Shown in pieces: positions 8,565 through 16,250 of a DNA stretch of 53,197 bases. The notes beneath the pieces were generated by a model, which made no database searches, was not told the DNA's origin, and saw nothing but the letters and a program-made list of their open reading frames with translations. Both the position numbers and the translations under genes were made by a program. Origin of the DNA: an uncultured Eggerthellaceae bacterium (GTDB lineage Bacteria; Actinomycetota; Coriobacteriia; Coriobacteriales; Eggerthellaceae). Where the stretch lies: positions 1 to 53,197 of the forward strand of contig CAJOIP010000008.1 of assembly GCA_905234785.1 (NCBI GenBank), given 5' to 3'. Numbering within the stretch: position 1 is the first letter of the stretch; every line of letters begins with the position of its first letter.

Positions 8565-9602
8565 CTACTTCGCGGCGAACGCGCCCGTCTTCTCGTCGTA
8601 GGAGAGCGGCTGGGCAAGGTAGCCCTTCTGCTGCATCCAATCGAGCACTGGGTCGACCATCGCGGACGCGGGAAGCGCCGCGGCCGGATACGTGCTGATG
8701 GGGTACGTGTCGGCGATTTCGATGGGCAGGCTCGCGCTGTCGATGAGGATCTCGCGGTACGACTCGGGGTCGGCGTTCACGAGCTTCACGGCCTCGTCCC
8801 ACACGGATTCGAGCGCCGCGATGCCCGCCTGGGCGTTGGCGCCGGAGAGCACGTCTGCGCGCACGATCATGACCGATTGCGAGAGGTTGTCGCCCTGCGT
8901 GTCGTCGGCGATGAGCTTGCAGTTGTTAGCCTCGCCGAGCGCGAGCAGCGTGCCCGGTAATGCGGCAGCCGCGACCTCGCCCGACGCCATGGCCTGGTAG
9001 CGCACGGGAAGCTTCTGCAGCTCCTCGACGACGATCTGGTCGTCCGCCACGCCGGCGCTTTCCATGAGCTTGTCCATGACGTATTCCAAGATGGTGTTGC
9101 TGCCCACGCCGATGGGCACGCCGGCCAGGTCGGCGAGCTTCGTGATGTCGCTGTCGGGGCCGACCATGATGCCGAAGCGGCCCTGGTCGGCGGTCGCGCC
9201 GAGCGTGACCCACTGCATCTGCACGTCGATGCCGCTGGCGAACATGCTGGCCGTGACCATGATGTCGGTCATGGCCAAGTCGACCTCTCCCGACGCCACG
9301 CCGGCGATGAGCTCGGTCGCAGACTGGAACGGGACGATTTCGACTTGCACGCCGCTGCCGTCGAACAGGCCCGCATCTTGCGCCACCCACAGCGGCAGCA
9401 AGTCCTCGGTCGCCAACGTGCCGACCGTGAACGAGGCGGTCGCGGCGGCGGAAGCGCCCGATGCCTCGGAGCTCGCACTGGCCGAGGTGGAAGCGCTTGC
9501 CGTGCCCGAGGGGCCTTGCCCGCCTGAGCAGCCGGCGAGCAGCGCCGCACCGAACAGGCCCGTAGCACCCAAGAACGCACGTCGATTCATTCCAAACATC
9601 AT
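8565..9602 (-). CDS. NMT1/SsuA-type ABC substrate-binding lipoprotein, orphan
   Basis: A 345-aa exported protein. The N-terminus has an Arg-Arg pair, a hydrophobic stretch and the lipobox Leu-Leu-Ala-Gly-Cys (Cys25), then a Ser/Ala-rich linker. The mature part fits the NMT1/THI5 or SsuA-type binding fold: an early Thr-Glu-Asp-Leu-Leu-Pro-Leu-Trp-Val-Ala segment, then Gly-Val-Gly-Ser-Asn-Thr. Such proteins deliver sulfonates, nitrate, pyrimidines or related ligands to an ABC importer. No permease or ATPase gene is nearby, so the partner must be elsewhere. GGAGGG precedes the chosen ATG. Confidence 0.8.
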   Translation of the reverse strand: MMFGMNRRAFLGATGLFGAALLAGCSGGQGPSGTASASTSASASSEASGASAAATASFTVGTLATEDLLPLWVAQDAGLFDGSGVQVEIVPFQSATELIAGVASGEVDLAMTDIMVTASMFASGIDVQMQWVTLGATADQGRFGIMVGPDSDITKLADLAGVPIGVGSNTILEYVMDKLMESAGVADDQIVVEELQKLPVRYQAMASGEVAAAALPGTLLALGEANNCKLIADDTQGDNLSQSVMIVRADVLSGANAQAGIAALESVWDEAVKLVNADPESYREILIDSASLPIEIADTYPISTYPAAALPASAMVDPVLDWMQQKGYLAQPLSYDEKTGAFAAK

Positions 9603-9637
9603 GCAGCCCTCCTGCGAATTGCGCGATTACGGTTCAA

Positions 9638-10156
9638 CTATAAGACGCCTTCGGCCTCGAGCGCTTGACGCAGGCGGCTGAAGTGCAAAAACGTTCCCTC
9701 ATCGGCGAGCGCGCGGATTTCATCCCACGTGGCGAACATGCAGTCGATGGCTTCGGAATCCTGCAGCGTCACATCGTCTTCGGTCACGTCCAGGTGGAAG
9801 TGGTAGATGTCGACGAAGTAGTTGTCGCCGCCCCTAAGGTCGACGTTCTCGTAGGTGTACACGGGCACGAGCGGCTGACCCGCCACGTCGAGGCCCACTT
9901 CCTCGCGCACCTCGCGCACCACCGATTGCGCGGACGTCTCGCCTGAAAGCACGCCGCCGCCGGTGACTTCCCACCAGCCCGCCGCCCAATGCTTGTCGAG
10001 CGAGCGCCGCGTGATGAGGTAGCGGCCCTGCGCATCTTGCACGATGGCGAGCACGTACAGCATGTACTCCCCCTCCTGCAGAAACGCGCCTTCGCGCGGG
10101 ATCGTCCTTCCCGTGCGGTTGCGGTCGGAATCGTAGATGTCGATGAGCTCTTCCAT
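9638..10156 (-). CDS. NUDIX hydrolase
   Basis: A 172-aa soluble enzyme. The NUDIX box is complete at residues 67-89: Gly, five residues, Glu73, seven residues, then Arg-Glu-Val-Arg-Glu-Glu-Val-Gly-Leu. It should hydrolyse a nucleoside diphosphate linked to another group in a Mg2+-dependent way. The N-terminus (Asp-Ile-Tyr-Asp-Ser-Asp-Arg) and length resemble the YfcD/isopentenyl-diphosphate isomerase-like group, but substrate cannot be set from sequence. ATG 10156 is chosen because homology starts there; GAGGCG is the likely ribosome site. Confidence 0.88.
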   Translation of the reverse strand: MEELIDIYDSDRNRTGRTIPREGAFLQEGEYMLYVLAIVQDAQGRYLITRRSLDKHWAAGWWEVTGGGVLSGETSAQSVVREVREEVGLDVAGQPLVPVYTYENVDLRGGDNYFVDIYHFHLDVTEDDVTLQDSEAIDCMFATWDEIRALADEGTFLHFSRLRQALEAEGVL

Positions 10157-10308
10157 ATGCGCCTCGCCTTCGCTTTCGTGCCCCAAGCATCTTACCCGAA
10201 TGCGCGCCTGCTGGCGCCAATACTGCGCGAACGAACCGTTAAAGGCTTTCAGGCCCTTTCCTCGCGAGGCCAGATTCACGGTATAGTACGGGAAACGCGA
10301 AAGGCGGG

Positions 10309-10863
10309 ATGGACATGAAGCTGTATCACGGGTCAGACACGGCGATCGAGCAGCCCGACGTATCGTTCAACAAAGGGTTTTCCGACCTCGGGCAGGGCTT
10401 CTACCTGACCGACGACCATGGCGTTGCAACTGCCCGCGCACGGTCGCGCGCCCGCATGACGGGGGCGGCCGAAGGGGTCGTGTCGGTGTTCGAGTTCGAC
10501 GAGAGCCCGATCGATTGGGCGGTTTGGAGCGAGAAGGGCCCTGCATTTCCCGCAGGCCTTTCCCATGACGGGACGGCGCCGTTCGGGTTGAAATTTACCG
10601 CTGACCAGGCCGGCATCATCGCGTGGATCGACTACATTGGGTCGTGCCGCGCAGGCCAAACCGCGGCACCGGGTTTAGGCGAGCCCGCCATCGTGCGCGC
10701 GTGGATCGCCACCGAGGAAGTCGAGATGGCGTGTTCGGGCCTCGTTTCCGCCGAGGACCTCGCCGGGTTCATCGACCCTGCCAGCCTCGTCGTGCAGTAC
10801 TGCTTCCGAAGCCAGGAGACGCTTGACCAGCTTCTCACGTTCTCGCACGCCGAGCGCGCGTAG
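10309..10863 (+). CDS. DUF3990 family protein
   Basis: A 184-aa soluble protein that starts with Leu-Tyr-His-Gly-Ser-Asp and has Phe-Ser-Asp-Leu-Gly-Gln-Gly-Phe-Tyr-Leu-Thr near residue 25, the hallmark of DUF3990. That family is thought to share the ADP-ribosyltransferase fold, but activity here is not shown. In other genomes such genes often neighbour a small helix-turn-helix partner; none is seen here. A TATAGT box at about 10283 lies 20 nt before the start, and AAAGGCG can serve as ribosome site. Confidence 0.7.
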   Translation: MDMKLYHGSDTAIEQPDVSFNKGFSDLGQGFYLTDDHGVATARARSRARMTGAAEGVVSVFEFDESPIDWAVWSEKGPAFPAGLSHDGTAPFGLKFTADQAGIIAWIDYIGSCRAGQTAAPGLGEPAIVRAWIATEEVEMACSGLVSAEDLAGFIDPASLVVQYCFRSQETLDQLLTFSHAERA

Positions 10864-10877
10864 GGCCCGCAATGCGA

Positions 10878-10930
10878 AACCGCGCCCCGAGCCCAAGGCC
10901 AATGAGAGGCCGGGGCTCGAAGGCGCGGTT
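10878..10930. terminator. Bidirectional terminator between DUF3990 and lipoprotein genes
   Basis: Outer arms AACCGCGCC and GGCGCGGTT and inner arms CGAGCCC/GGGGCTCG form a long stem between two convergent genes. Confidence 0.7.
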
Positions 10931-10956
10931 GCCGTTTGCGTATGGTGGCTGTGTGC

Positions 10957-11571
10957 TTACAGCTGCGATTGATCGATCGCAAGCGTGGAGAGCACCGTCT
11001 GAACAGCCGGGTCGGCGGCGGTCAGTTCGTAGACGGTCACCTTCACGCACGTATCGTCAGAGGCGTCGGCGTAGGCGAACACGCTTGGGTTGCCGTTGAA
11101 CGTGAAGCCGACGAGCGTCCACTCGTAGTTGCCGATCGTCTGCTTGCCCTCGTCGGTGTAGCGATCGGCGTTCTTCGCGAGGTCGGCCGCAGCCTTGTCG
11201 GCAGCTGTGGGCGCGCTGGAGGGCAGCGTCTCGTTGAAGATCTTCATGATGTGCTTGCTGTTGGCGGAATCGGCGATGGTCTCGTACTCGTCGGACTCGT
11301 TCGCGTCTTCCCAGCCCTCGGGCATCTCGAAGGAGACCCAGCCGTAATCGGCCGAATTCGCAGATGCAGCCGCGCTCGACGATGCGCTTGCCGACGCAGA
11401 CGACGCCGCCTCGCTCGAAGCCGAAGCCGAAGCCTCGCTCGACGCCGAAGCGCTTGCAGACGCGCTGCCCGATGTTGCAGACGACGCTGCGCTACCCGAA
11501 CCCGAACCGCCGCATGCGGCAAGGCCGAAGGCCATGACCACGGCGCACAACACGATTGCCAGTTTCCTCAT
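10957..11571 (-). CDS. Ser/Ala-rich lipoprotein of unknown function
   Basis: A 204-aa protein with a signal peptide and the lipobox Leu-Ala-Ala-Cys, followed by about 55 residues almost wholly of Ser, Ala, Gly and Glu that act as a wall-spanning linker. The folded C-terminal ~130 residues contain Trp-Val-Ser-Phe-Glu-Met-Pro-Glu-Gly-Trp, as often seen in small secreted proteins of unknown role. It should be anchored to the outer face of the membrane. The repeat-rich linker is low complexity and prone to length change. Monocistronic, with a terminator shared with the DUF3990 gene. Confidence 0.75.
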   Translation of the reverse strand: MRKLAIVLCAVVMAFGLAACGGSGSGSAASSATSGSASASASASSEASASASSEAASSASASASSSAAASANSADYGWVSFEMPEGWEDANESDEYETIADSANSKHIMKIFNETLPSSAPTAADKAAADLAKNADRYTDEGKQTIGNYEWTLVGFTFNGNPSVFAYADASDDTCVKVTVYELTAADPAVQTVLSTLAIDQSQL

Positions 11572-11706
11572 GATGTTCCCCTTTCCCTAAACTGGTGGCT
11601 CCATCATATCGAGCCAGCGCGCGCATGGGCCAAAGCAAGCGAAAAGTTCAGGCATGAGGTCGCTCGATGCCGATATTCGATTGGTTGGCGCTTTGCGAAC
11701 GCCCGC

Positions 11707-12627
11707 CTACTTGGCGGAATCGAGCATGGCCTTTAGCTGGTCGGGCGACAGGTAGTGACGCCGGCCGCAGAAGTGGCAGAACACCTCGGCCGTCTCGTCC
11801 TTGGCAACCATGTCGGCGAGCTCCTCCGCGCCGAGGGCCATCGTGGCACGCGCCGCCCGCTCCTCATCGCAGCCGCAGTGAAACTCGACCGGCATCGACT
11901 CGAGCTCTTGGTAGCCGAGACCGTCGAGCACGCGCTCGAGCAATTCGTTCGGCAACGCGCCTTCCCTCAGCACGTCGGTCACCGACGTCATGGATGCCAG
12001 GTTGCGCTCGATGGCCTCGGCGACTTCGTCGATGCAATCGGGCATGAGCTGCACGACGAACCCGCCGGCGCATTCCACATCGGACCCGCGGCCGACGAGC
12101 ACGCCCAGGCCAACCGACGTAGGCACTTGGTCGCTGATAGCGAAGTAGCTTGTCAGGTCTTCGGCAATCTCGCCTGACACGAGCTCGACCCTGCTGGAAT
12201 ACGGCTCGGTTCCCGGCAGGTCGCGAATGGCGGAAAGCGTTCCCTTCCCCACCGCGCGGCCCACGTCGAGCTTCCCGTCTGCGCGCAGGGGCAACCATAC
12301 ATGGGGCTCGGCCGGGAAGCCCTTCACCTGCCCCTCGCAATTCGCCGTGACGGTCATCGCGCGGATGGGCCCGTCGCCCTTCACGATGAGCGTGATGAGC
12401 TCGTCGGGTTCCTTGAACATCATGCCCATCATGAGGGCGCCCATCATCAGGCGCCCGAGTGCCGCCGTCACGACGGGCGCGGTGCCGTGGTTGTCGCGCG
12501 CGGCCTGCACGACGCCGCGGGCGGAAACGGCGAACGCGCGCACCATGCCAAAGGCGGCAGTCCCGCGCACCATGTGATCGCCCGAATGGGCCTTCGCTGA
12601 TTCGAAGTCGATGATGTTGGCAGTCAT
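11707..12627 (-). CDS. hslO: Redox-regulated chaperone Hsp33
   Basis: A 306-aa cytoplasmic holdase. The C-terminal zinc-switch is clear: Cys-Gly-Cys, then 30 or so residues later Cys-His-Phe-Cys-Gly-Arg-Arg-His. In the Hsp33 family these four cysteines bind zinc when reduced and form disulfides on oxidation, which activates the chaperone. Length is normal for the family (about 290-300). ATG 12627 has no ribosome site, but TACAAT ends 7 nt before it, which suggests leaderless expression. The gene is divergent from the PPK2 gene. Confidence 0.93.
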   Translation of the reverse strand: MTANIIDFESAKAHSGDHMVRGTAAFGMVRAFAVSARGVVQAARDNHGTAPVVTAALGRLMMGALMMGMMFKEPDELITLIVKGDGPIRAMTVTANCEGQVKGFPAEPHVWLPLRADGKLDVGRAVGKGTLSAIRDLPGTEPYSSRVELVSGEIAEDLTSYFAISDQVPTSVGLGVLVGRGSDVECAGGFVVQLMPDCIDEVAEAIERNLASMTSVTDVLREGALPNELLERVLDGLGYQELESMPVEFHCGCDEERAARATMALGAEELADMVAKDETAEVFCHFCGRRHYLSPDQLKAMLDSAK

Positions 12628-12640
12628 GCACGCGATTGTA
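12628..12640 (-). promoter_or_regulatory. Candidate leaderless promoter of hslO
   Basis: TACAAT (12640-12635 on the minus strand) followed by 7 nt and the hslO ATG. No clear -35 box. The HD-GYP gene has the same arrangement (TACACT, 7 nt, ATG). Confidence 0.4.
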
Positions 12641-12744
12641 CCGCAGCGGAAGACGATGCGAGCCGCTGCCGGGCTCTTCGCCATCATGCGGTAACCCTGC
12701 GGGTACAATGAAGCCATCGTGTCGGTTCGTGGAAAGGTGCGGCC

Positions 12745-13626
12745 ATGATCAAGCTCAAGGATTGCCTGTACGACGGATCTTCCAAATTCAAGCTCGCGAA
12801 ATACCCCACCAACGCCAAAGTTGACAAGGCGAAGCGCGAGAAGGTCGAAGCGAAGATGGCCGCCAACAAGGAGCGCATGGCGCAACTGCAGGACATGCTG
12901 TACGCGCAGGGCGCGGAAGGCGTCATCGTCATGGTCCAGGCCATGGACGCCGCCGGCAAGGACGGCACGATCAAGCACGTCATGAGCGGGCTGAACCCGC
13001 AGGGCATCGAGACGTACAGCTTCAAGCAGCCGAGCAAGGAGGAGCTCGCCCACGACTACCTGTGGCGCGCGTACTGCCACCTGCCCAAGCGCGGCAACAT
13101 CGGGCTGTTCAACCGCAGCCACTACGAGGACGTGCTGGTCGTGCGCGTGCACGGCCTGTGGCACGGCTACAACATGCCGGCACGCTGCCTGGATATGGAC
13201 GACAAGGACTTCTTCGCCCAGCGCTACCGGCAAATCGTGAACTTCGAGGACCACCTGTACCAGAACGGCTACCGCCTGGTGAAGCTGTTCTTGAACCTGA
13301 GCCCCGAAGAGCAGAAGAAGCGCTTCCTCGCGCGCATGGACACGCCCGAGAAGAACTGGAAGTTCTCGGCTGGCGACCTCGACGAGAGCGACCTGTGGCC
13401 GCAGTACATGGACGCCTTCGAGGAGGCGATCGGCGCAACCGCTACCAAGGACAACCCGTGGTACGTGATCCCCGCCGACCAGAAGTTCGTCGCCCGCTAC
13501 CTGGCGAGCGAGGCCATCCTGAAGGCGCTCGAAGCGTGCGACCCCCACTACCCCGAGCTGAGCGAAGACGAGATCGCAGCCATGGAAGCCTGCCGCCCGC
13601 GGCTTTCGTCGGGCCCACGCGAATGA
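12745..13626 (+). CDS. ppk2: Polyphosphate kinase 2 family protein
   Basis: A 293-aa soluble enzyme of the PPK2 family, which moves phosphate between polyphosphate and nucleotides. The Walker A-like Gln-Ala-Met-Asp-Ala-Ala-Gly-Lys-Asp-Gly is at residues 65-74 and the Walker B region Asn-Arg-Ser-His-Tyr-Glu-Asp lies near residue 120. The single domain of about 290 residues fits class I or III enzymes; which nucleotide is used cannot be told here. AAAGG lies upstream of the ATG, and a TACAAT box at about 12705 is a likely -10 element. Monocistronic. Confidence 0.9.
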   Translation: MIKLKDCLYDGSSKFKLAKYPTNAKVDKAKREKVEAKMAANKERMAQLQDMLYAQGAEGVIVMVQAMDAAGKDGTIKHVMSGLNPQGIETYSFKQPSKEELAHDYLWRAYCHLPKRGNIGLFNRSHYEDVLVVRVHGLWHGYNMPARCLDMDDKDFFAQRYRQIVNFEDHLYQNGYRLVKLFLNLSPEEQKKRFLARMDTPEKNWKFSAGDLDESDLWPQYMDAFEEAIGATATKDNPWYVIPADQKFVARYLASEAILKALEACDPHYPELSEDEIAAMEACRPRLSSGPRE

Positions 13627-13725
13627 AGCGGGTATCTGGCGCCTGCTTCGCAAACCGTTCTTCCGCCGAAGCGTGTTCAGGCGCGCAGTTGCATCTTTTC
13701 GACGATTAGCTCGCAATCTGCGCGC

Positions 13726-13885
13726 TCGGGTGCACAACCCTGAATCTCGAACATCGGATGCACGAGATTCGAGGTTTTGCACCTGGAAACTGCCGTTTTC
13801 GGGTGCACAACCCGCGATTTGCGACAAAACGGGGTGCAAGACCCGCAATCTCGTGCATCCGATGTTCGAGATTGCGGGTCTTGCA
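13726..13885. repeat. Array of related long hairpins
   Basis: The right unit (13830-13885) is a perfect 21-bp stem, starting GGTGCAAGACCC and closing GGGTCTTGCACC, around a 13-nt loop TGCATCCGATGTT. The left unit (13726-13781) has the same layout with a few arm mismatches and the loop in reverse complement, AACATCGGATGCA. A half-unit at 13799-13832 sits between. The block lies downstream of two convergent genes and codes for nothing convincing. Confidence 0.75.
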
Positions 13886-13941
13886 CCTGATGGCACGGGC
13901 CGATGCCTGCCAGGTTGGGCGCCGCAAAGCAGTGCGCCTGG

Positions 13942-14187
13942 CTACTTCTTCTTCTGCCAGGCCTTCGCTTCGCGCTCGCTGATGGGGCGAATGTCCTCGC
14001 CCTGGCCATACGGGCTGTCGGCGCCGCCGAGGCCCCAGAGGAAGAACAGGCCGCCCTTGGTCTTGTAGAGCGTTTCCTCGTAGCCCGCCGGATCGCCGTA
14101 ATAGCTGTAGGCGCGATGCCCGATAGCCTCGGCCGACTTGGTGTCGTACACGTGCTTCTTGCCTTCGAAAACCTTCGTCTTGCGCAT
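13942..14187 (-). CDS. Small conserved-looking protein of unknown function
   Basis: An 81-aa basic soluble protein with no signal peptide or membrane segment. Its middle part is rich in Tyr and Gly (Tyr-Ser-Tyr-Tyr-Gly-Asp, then Leu-Trp-Gly-Leu-Gly-Gly). The start is ATG 14187, with AGGAGG just upstream. It is not recognised as a named family. The gene lies between the hairpin array and the EamA exporter gene, on the same strand as the latter but 170 bp away, with a run of ten C in the gap. Confidence 0.65.
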   Translation of the reverse strand: MRKTKVFEGKKHVYDTKSAEAIGHRAYSYYGDPAGYEETLYKTKGGLFFLWGLGGADSPYGQGEDIRPISEREAKAWQKKK

Positions 14188-14356
14188 GATTTCCTCCTGT
14201 TTCAGCCCTATACGCTGCATGTTGCCTATGATTCTAATCGCAAGAACCTGAGTATTTCAACCACACCACGAAGCCTGCAGACATGAACGGGCAATGCGGA
14301 CGCGTCTCCCCCCCCCCTGCGTGCCGCGCATTTGAATGGCCTGACGAACGCGGCTG

Positions 14357-15220
14357 CTAGCCCGCTTTCGCGTCGTACACGTTGTAAACCGTCGATCCGC
14401 CTATGACGAGCACTGCGCCGAACAGCGACAGCGGGCCTATCGTCTCGCCGATGGCAATCGCCACGATGATCGGGTTCAAAATCGGCTCGATGGTCGACAA
14501 GAGCGCCGCGGCGACTGGGCTCACGCGGTCGAGGCCCATCGACAGGAAAATGTACGCGCACCCGACCTGCACCACGCCGAGCACCACGACGGCGAGCAGC
14601 GTCGCCGCCGCGAAATCGGTTTCCTGCAGCAGCGTGGGCACGCCGCACGCCGTGCACGCCAGAAACGACAGGATGGCCGCGCTTTCGAAATCGCAACCCG
14701 GCATGCGCTTCAGCAAGAACACGCCCGCATACGCGATGCCTGACACGATGGCGATGACGTTGCCCAGCAGGCCGTCGGGCGTGAGGTCGTCGAAGAAGAA
14801 GCACACGATGCCCGCGACGATGACGGCGCATGCGGCGACGGCGGCCCGACGCGGCCGCTCGTGCATGAACGCCCACATGATGAGAATGAGCCACACGGGC
14901 ATGGTGAACTGCAGCACGATGGCGTTCGCCGCGGTCGTCAGCTTGTTCGAGATGACGAACGTCTGCAACATGGCGAAGTTGATGAGCGCGCCGATGGCCG
15001 TGGGCCCGTTCAAAACGAGGCGCTTGCCCTGCGCCCGCAAGAACACGTACAGCACGCCGGCGGCAAGGATGCTGCGCGCGCCGCTGATGGAAAGCGCGTT
15101 CCAGTCGATCGACTTTATCAGCACGCCGGCAAGGGCGAAGCAAATCGCGGAAACCAGCACGTACACGTAGCCGACGGCGCTCTGGCTGCCCTTGCGGGGC
15201 GAACGCGAATCGACGGCCAT
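14357..15220 (-). CDS. EamA/DMT family exporter
   Basis: A 287-aa inner-membrane protein with about ten hydrophobic segments in two repeated halves, as in EamA-type drug/metabolite transporters. These usually export amino acids or small metabolites; substrate unknown. ATG 15220 is chosen because of the GGAAGG site upstream. The gene is divergent from the arylamine N-acetyltransferase gene with 124 bp between starts. Confidence 0.85.
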   Translation of the reverse strand: MAVDSRSPRKGSQSAVGYVYVLVSAICFALAGVLIKSIDWNALSISGARSILAAGVLYVFLRAQGKRLVLNGPTAIGALINFAMLQTFVISNKLTTAANAIVLQFTMPVWLILIMWAFMHERPRRAAVAACAVIVAGIVCFFFDDLTPDGLLGNVIAIVSGIAYAGVFLLKRMPGCDFESAAILSFLACTACGVPTLLQETDFAAATLLAVVVLGVVQVGCAYIFLSMGLDRVSPVAAALLSTIEPILNPIIVAIAIGETIGPLSLFGAVLVIGGSTVYNVYDAKAG

Positions 15221-15344
15221 TGTGCATCCTTCCCAAATACTTGAACTAACACGCCGCCCCATCTTACTGCGACACGCTCTGACGCTACAATGGTAACCGC
15301 CGCCGGAAACCGTTCCCGGCCACATTTTCAAGAATGGAGCAACC

Positions 15345-16130
15345 ATGAGCGAAGAGCTGTACCAGCCGCTGCCGGACGTCGAAGCCTACCTTGCGCGCAT
15401 CGGAATCGACCAGGTGAAGAAGCCGTCGCCCGAGTTCCTCGACGAGCTCATCTACGCGCACCAGACCCACGTGCCGTTCGACAACCTCGACGTGTACGCG
15501 AAGGGGCTGAGCCCGTCGTTGGCCATAACCGACCTGTTCGACAAGATCGTGCGTCGCAAGCGCGGCGGCTACTGCTTCGAGATGAACGCGTTGTTCGGCG
15601 CGCTGTTGAAGGCGCTCGACTTCGACGTGCGCCCCTGCATGGCGCGCGTCCTGCTGCGCCCGACCCCCTACCCGCTCATCTCGCACCGCGCGAACTTCGT
15701 GACCATCGACGGCAAGACGTACCTCGCCGATGTCGGGTTCGGCGGGCCCATGGCGCCGTTCGCGCCGCTCGTGGAAGACGGCGCCACCCGCACCGAAGAC
15801 GGGCGCACCTTCACCCTGCACCGCCACGCCCACAGCTGGTGGGACGTCGGCTACAAGGGCAGCAAGGAGGAAGAGCGCATCGTGCTGAGCGTGTGCGCCC
15901 TGCGCGTCGGCGAGGAAGACTTCATCCCGCTATCGTTCTACCAAGCGCAATTCCCCGAATCGGTGTTCAGGATCAACCGCATGGCCAACATCAAGACGGA
16001 AGACGGCGCCTACGACCTGCGCAACATGACCTACACCGAGTTCCACGGCAGCGAGAAGACCGTGCGCGAGCTGGAAAGCGAAGACGAGGTCACGCGCCTG
16101 CTCGAAGAGAAGTTCGGCATCGTGCTGTAA
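15345..16130 (+). CDS. nat: Arylamine N-acetyltransferase
   Basis: A 261-aa cytoplasmic enzyme that transfers an acetyl group from acetyl-CoA to arylamines and hydrazines. The catalytic triad is visible: Cys77 in Arg-Gly-Gly-Tyr-Cys-Phe-Glu, His114 in Ser-His-Arg-Ala-Asn-Phe-Val, and Asp129 in Ala-Asp-Val-Gly-Phe-Gly. Length is usual for bacterial NATs. A GGAGC site precedes the ATG, and a TACAAT box is at about 15285. The neighbouring EamA and MFS transporters could take part in xenobiotic handling, but that is guesswork. Confidence 0.93.
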   Translation: MSEELYQPLPDVEAYLARIGIDQVKKPSPEFLDELIYAHQTHVPFDNLDVYAKGLSPSLAITDLFDKIVRRKRGGYCFEMNALFGALLKALDFDVRPCMARVLLRPTPYPLISHRANFVTIDGKTYLADVGFGGPMAPFAPLVEDGATRTEDGRTFTLHRHAHSWWDVGYKGSKEEERIVLSVCALRVGEEDFIPLSFYQAQFPESVFRINRMANIKTEDGAYDLRNMTYTEFHGSEKTVRELESEDEVTRLLEEKFGIVL

Positions 16131-16250
16131 CGCGTTCTCCAATCACGATCGAATCCGAGAAACGTTGTGCCAAAAGCCGTTGAGACAGGCTTGGCTAATG
16201 TGTATTATTCTCCCCAACGTTTACGCGGCTTCACGTGGAGGGCAAGACTC

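Noticed and set aside
11707..13896. A 729-codon open frame on the minus strand covering hslO and the antisense of the PPK2 gene
   Set aside because: Only the hslO part has protein-like sequence; the rest is the GC-rich antisense of a clear PPK2 gene.
14308..14317. Run of ten C as a phase-variation tract
   Set aside because: It lies in a gap 120 bp from the small gene's start and outside any frame or visible promoter core; no evidence of switching.
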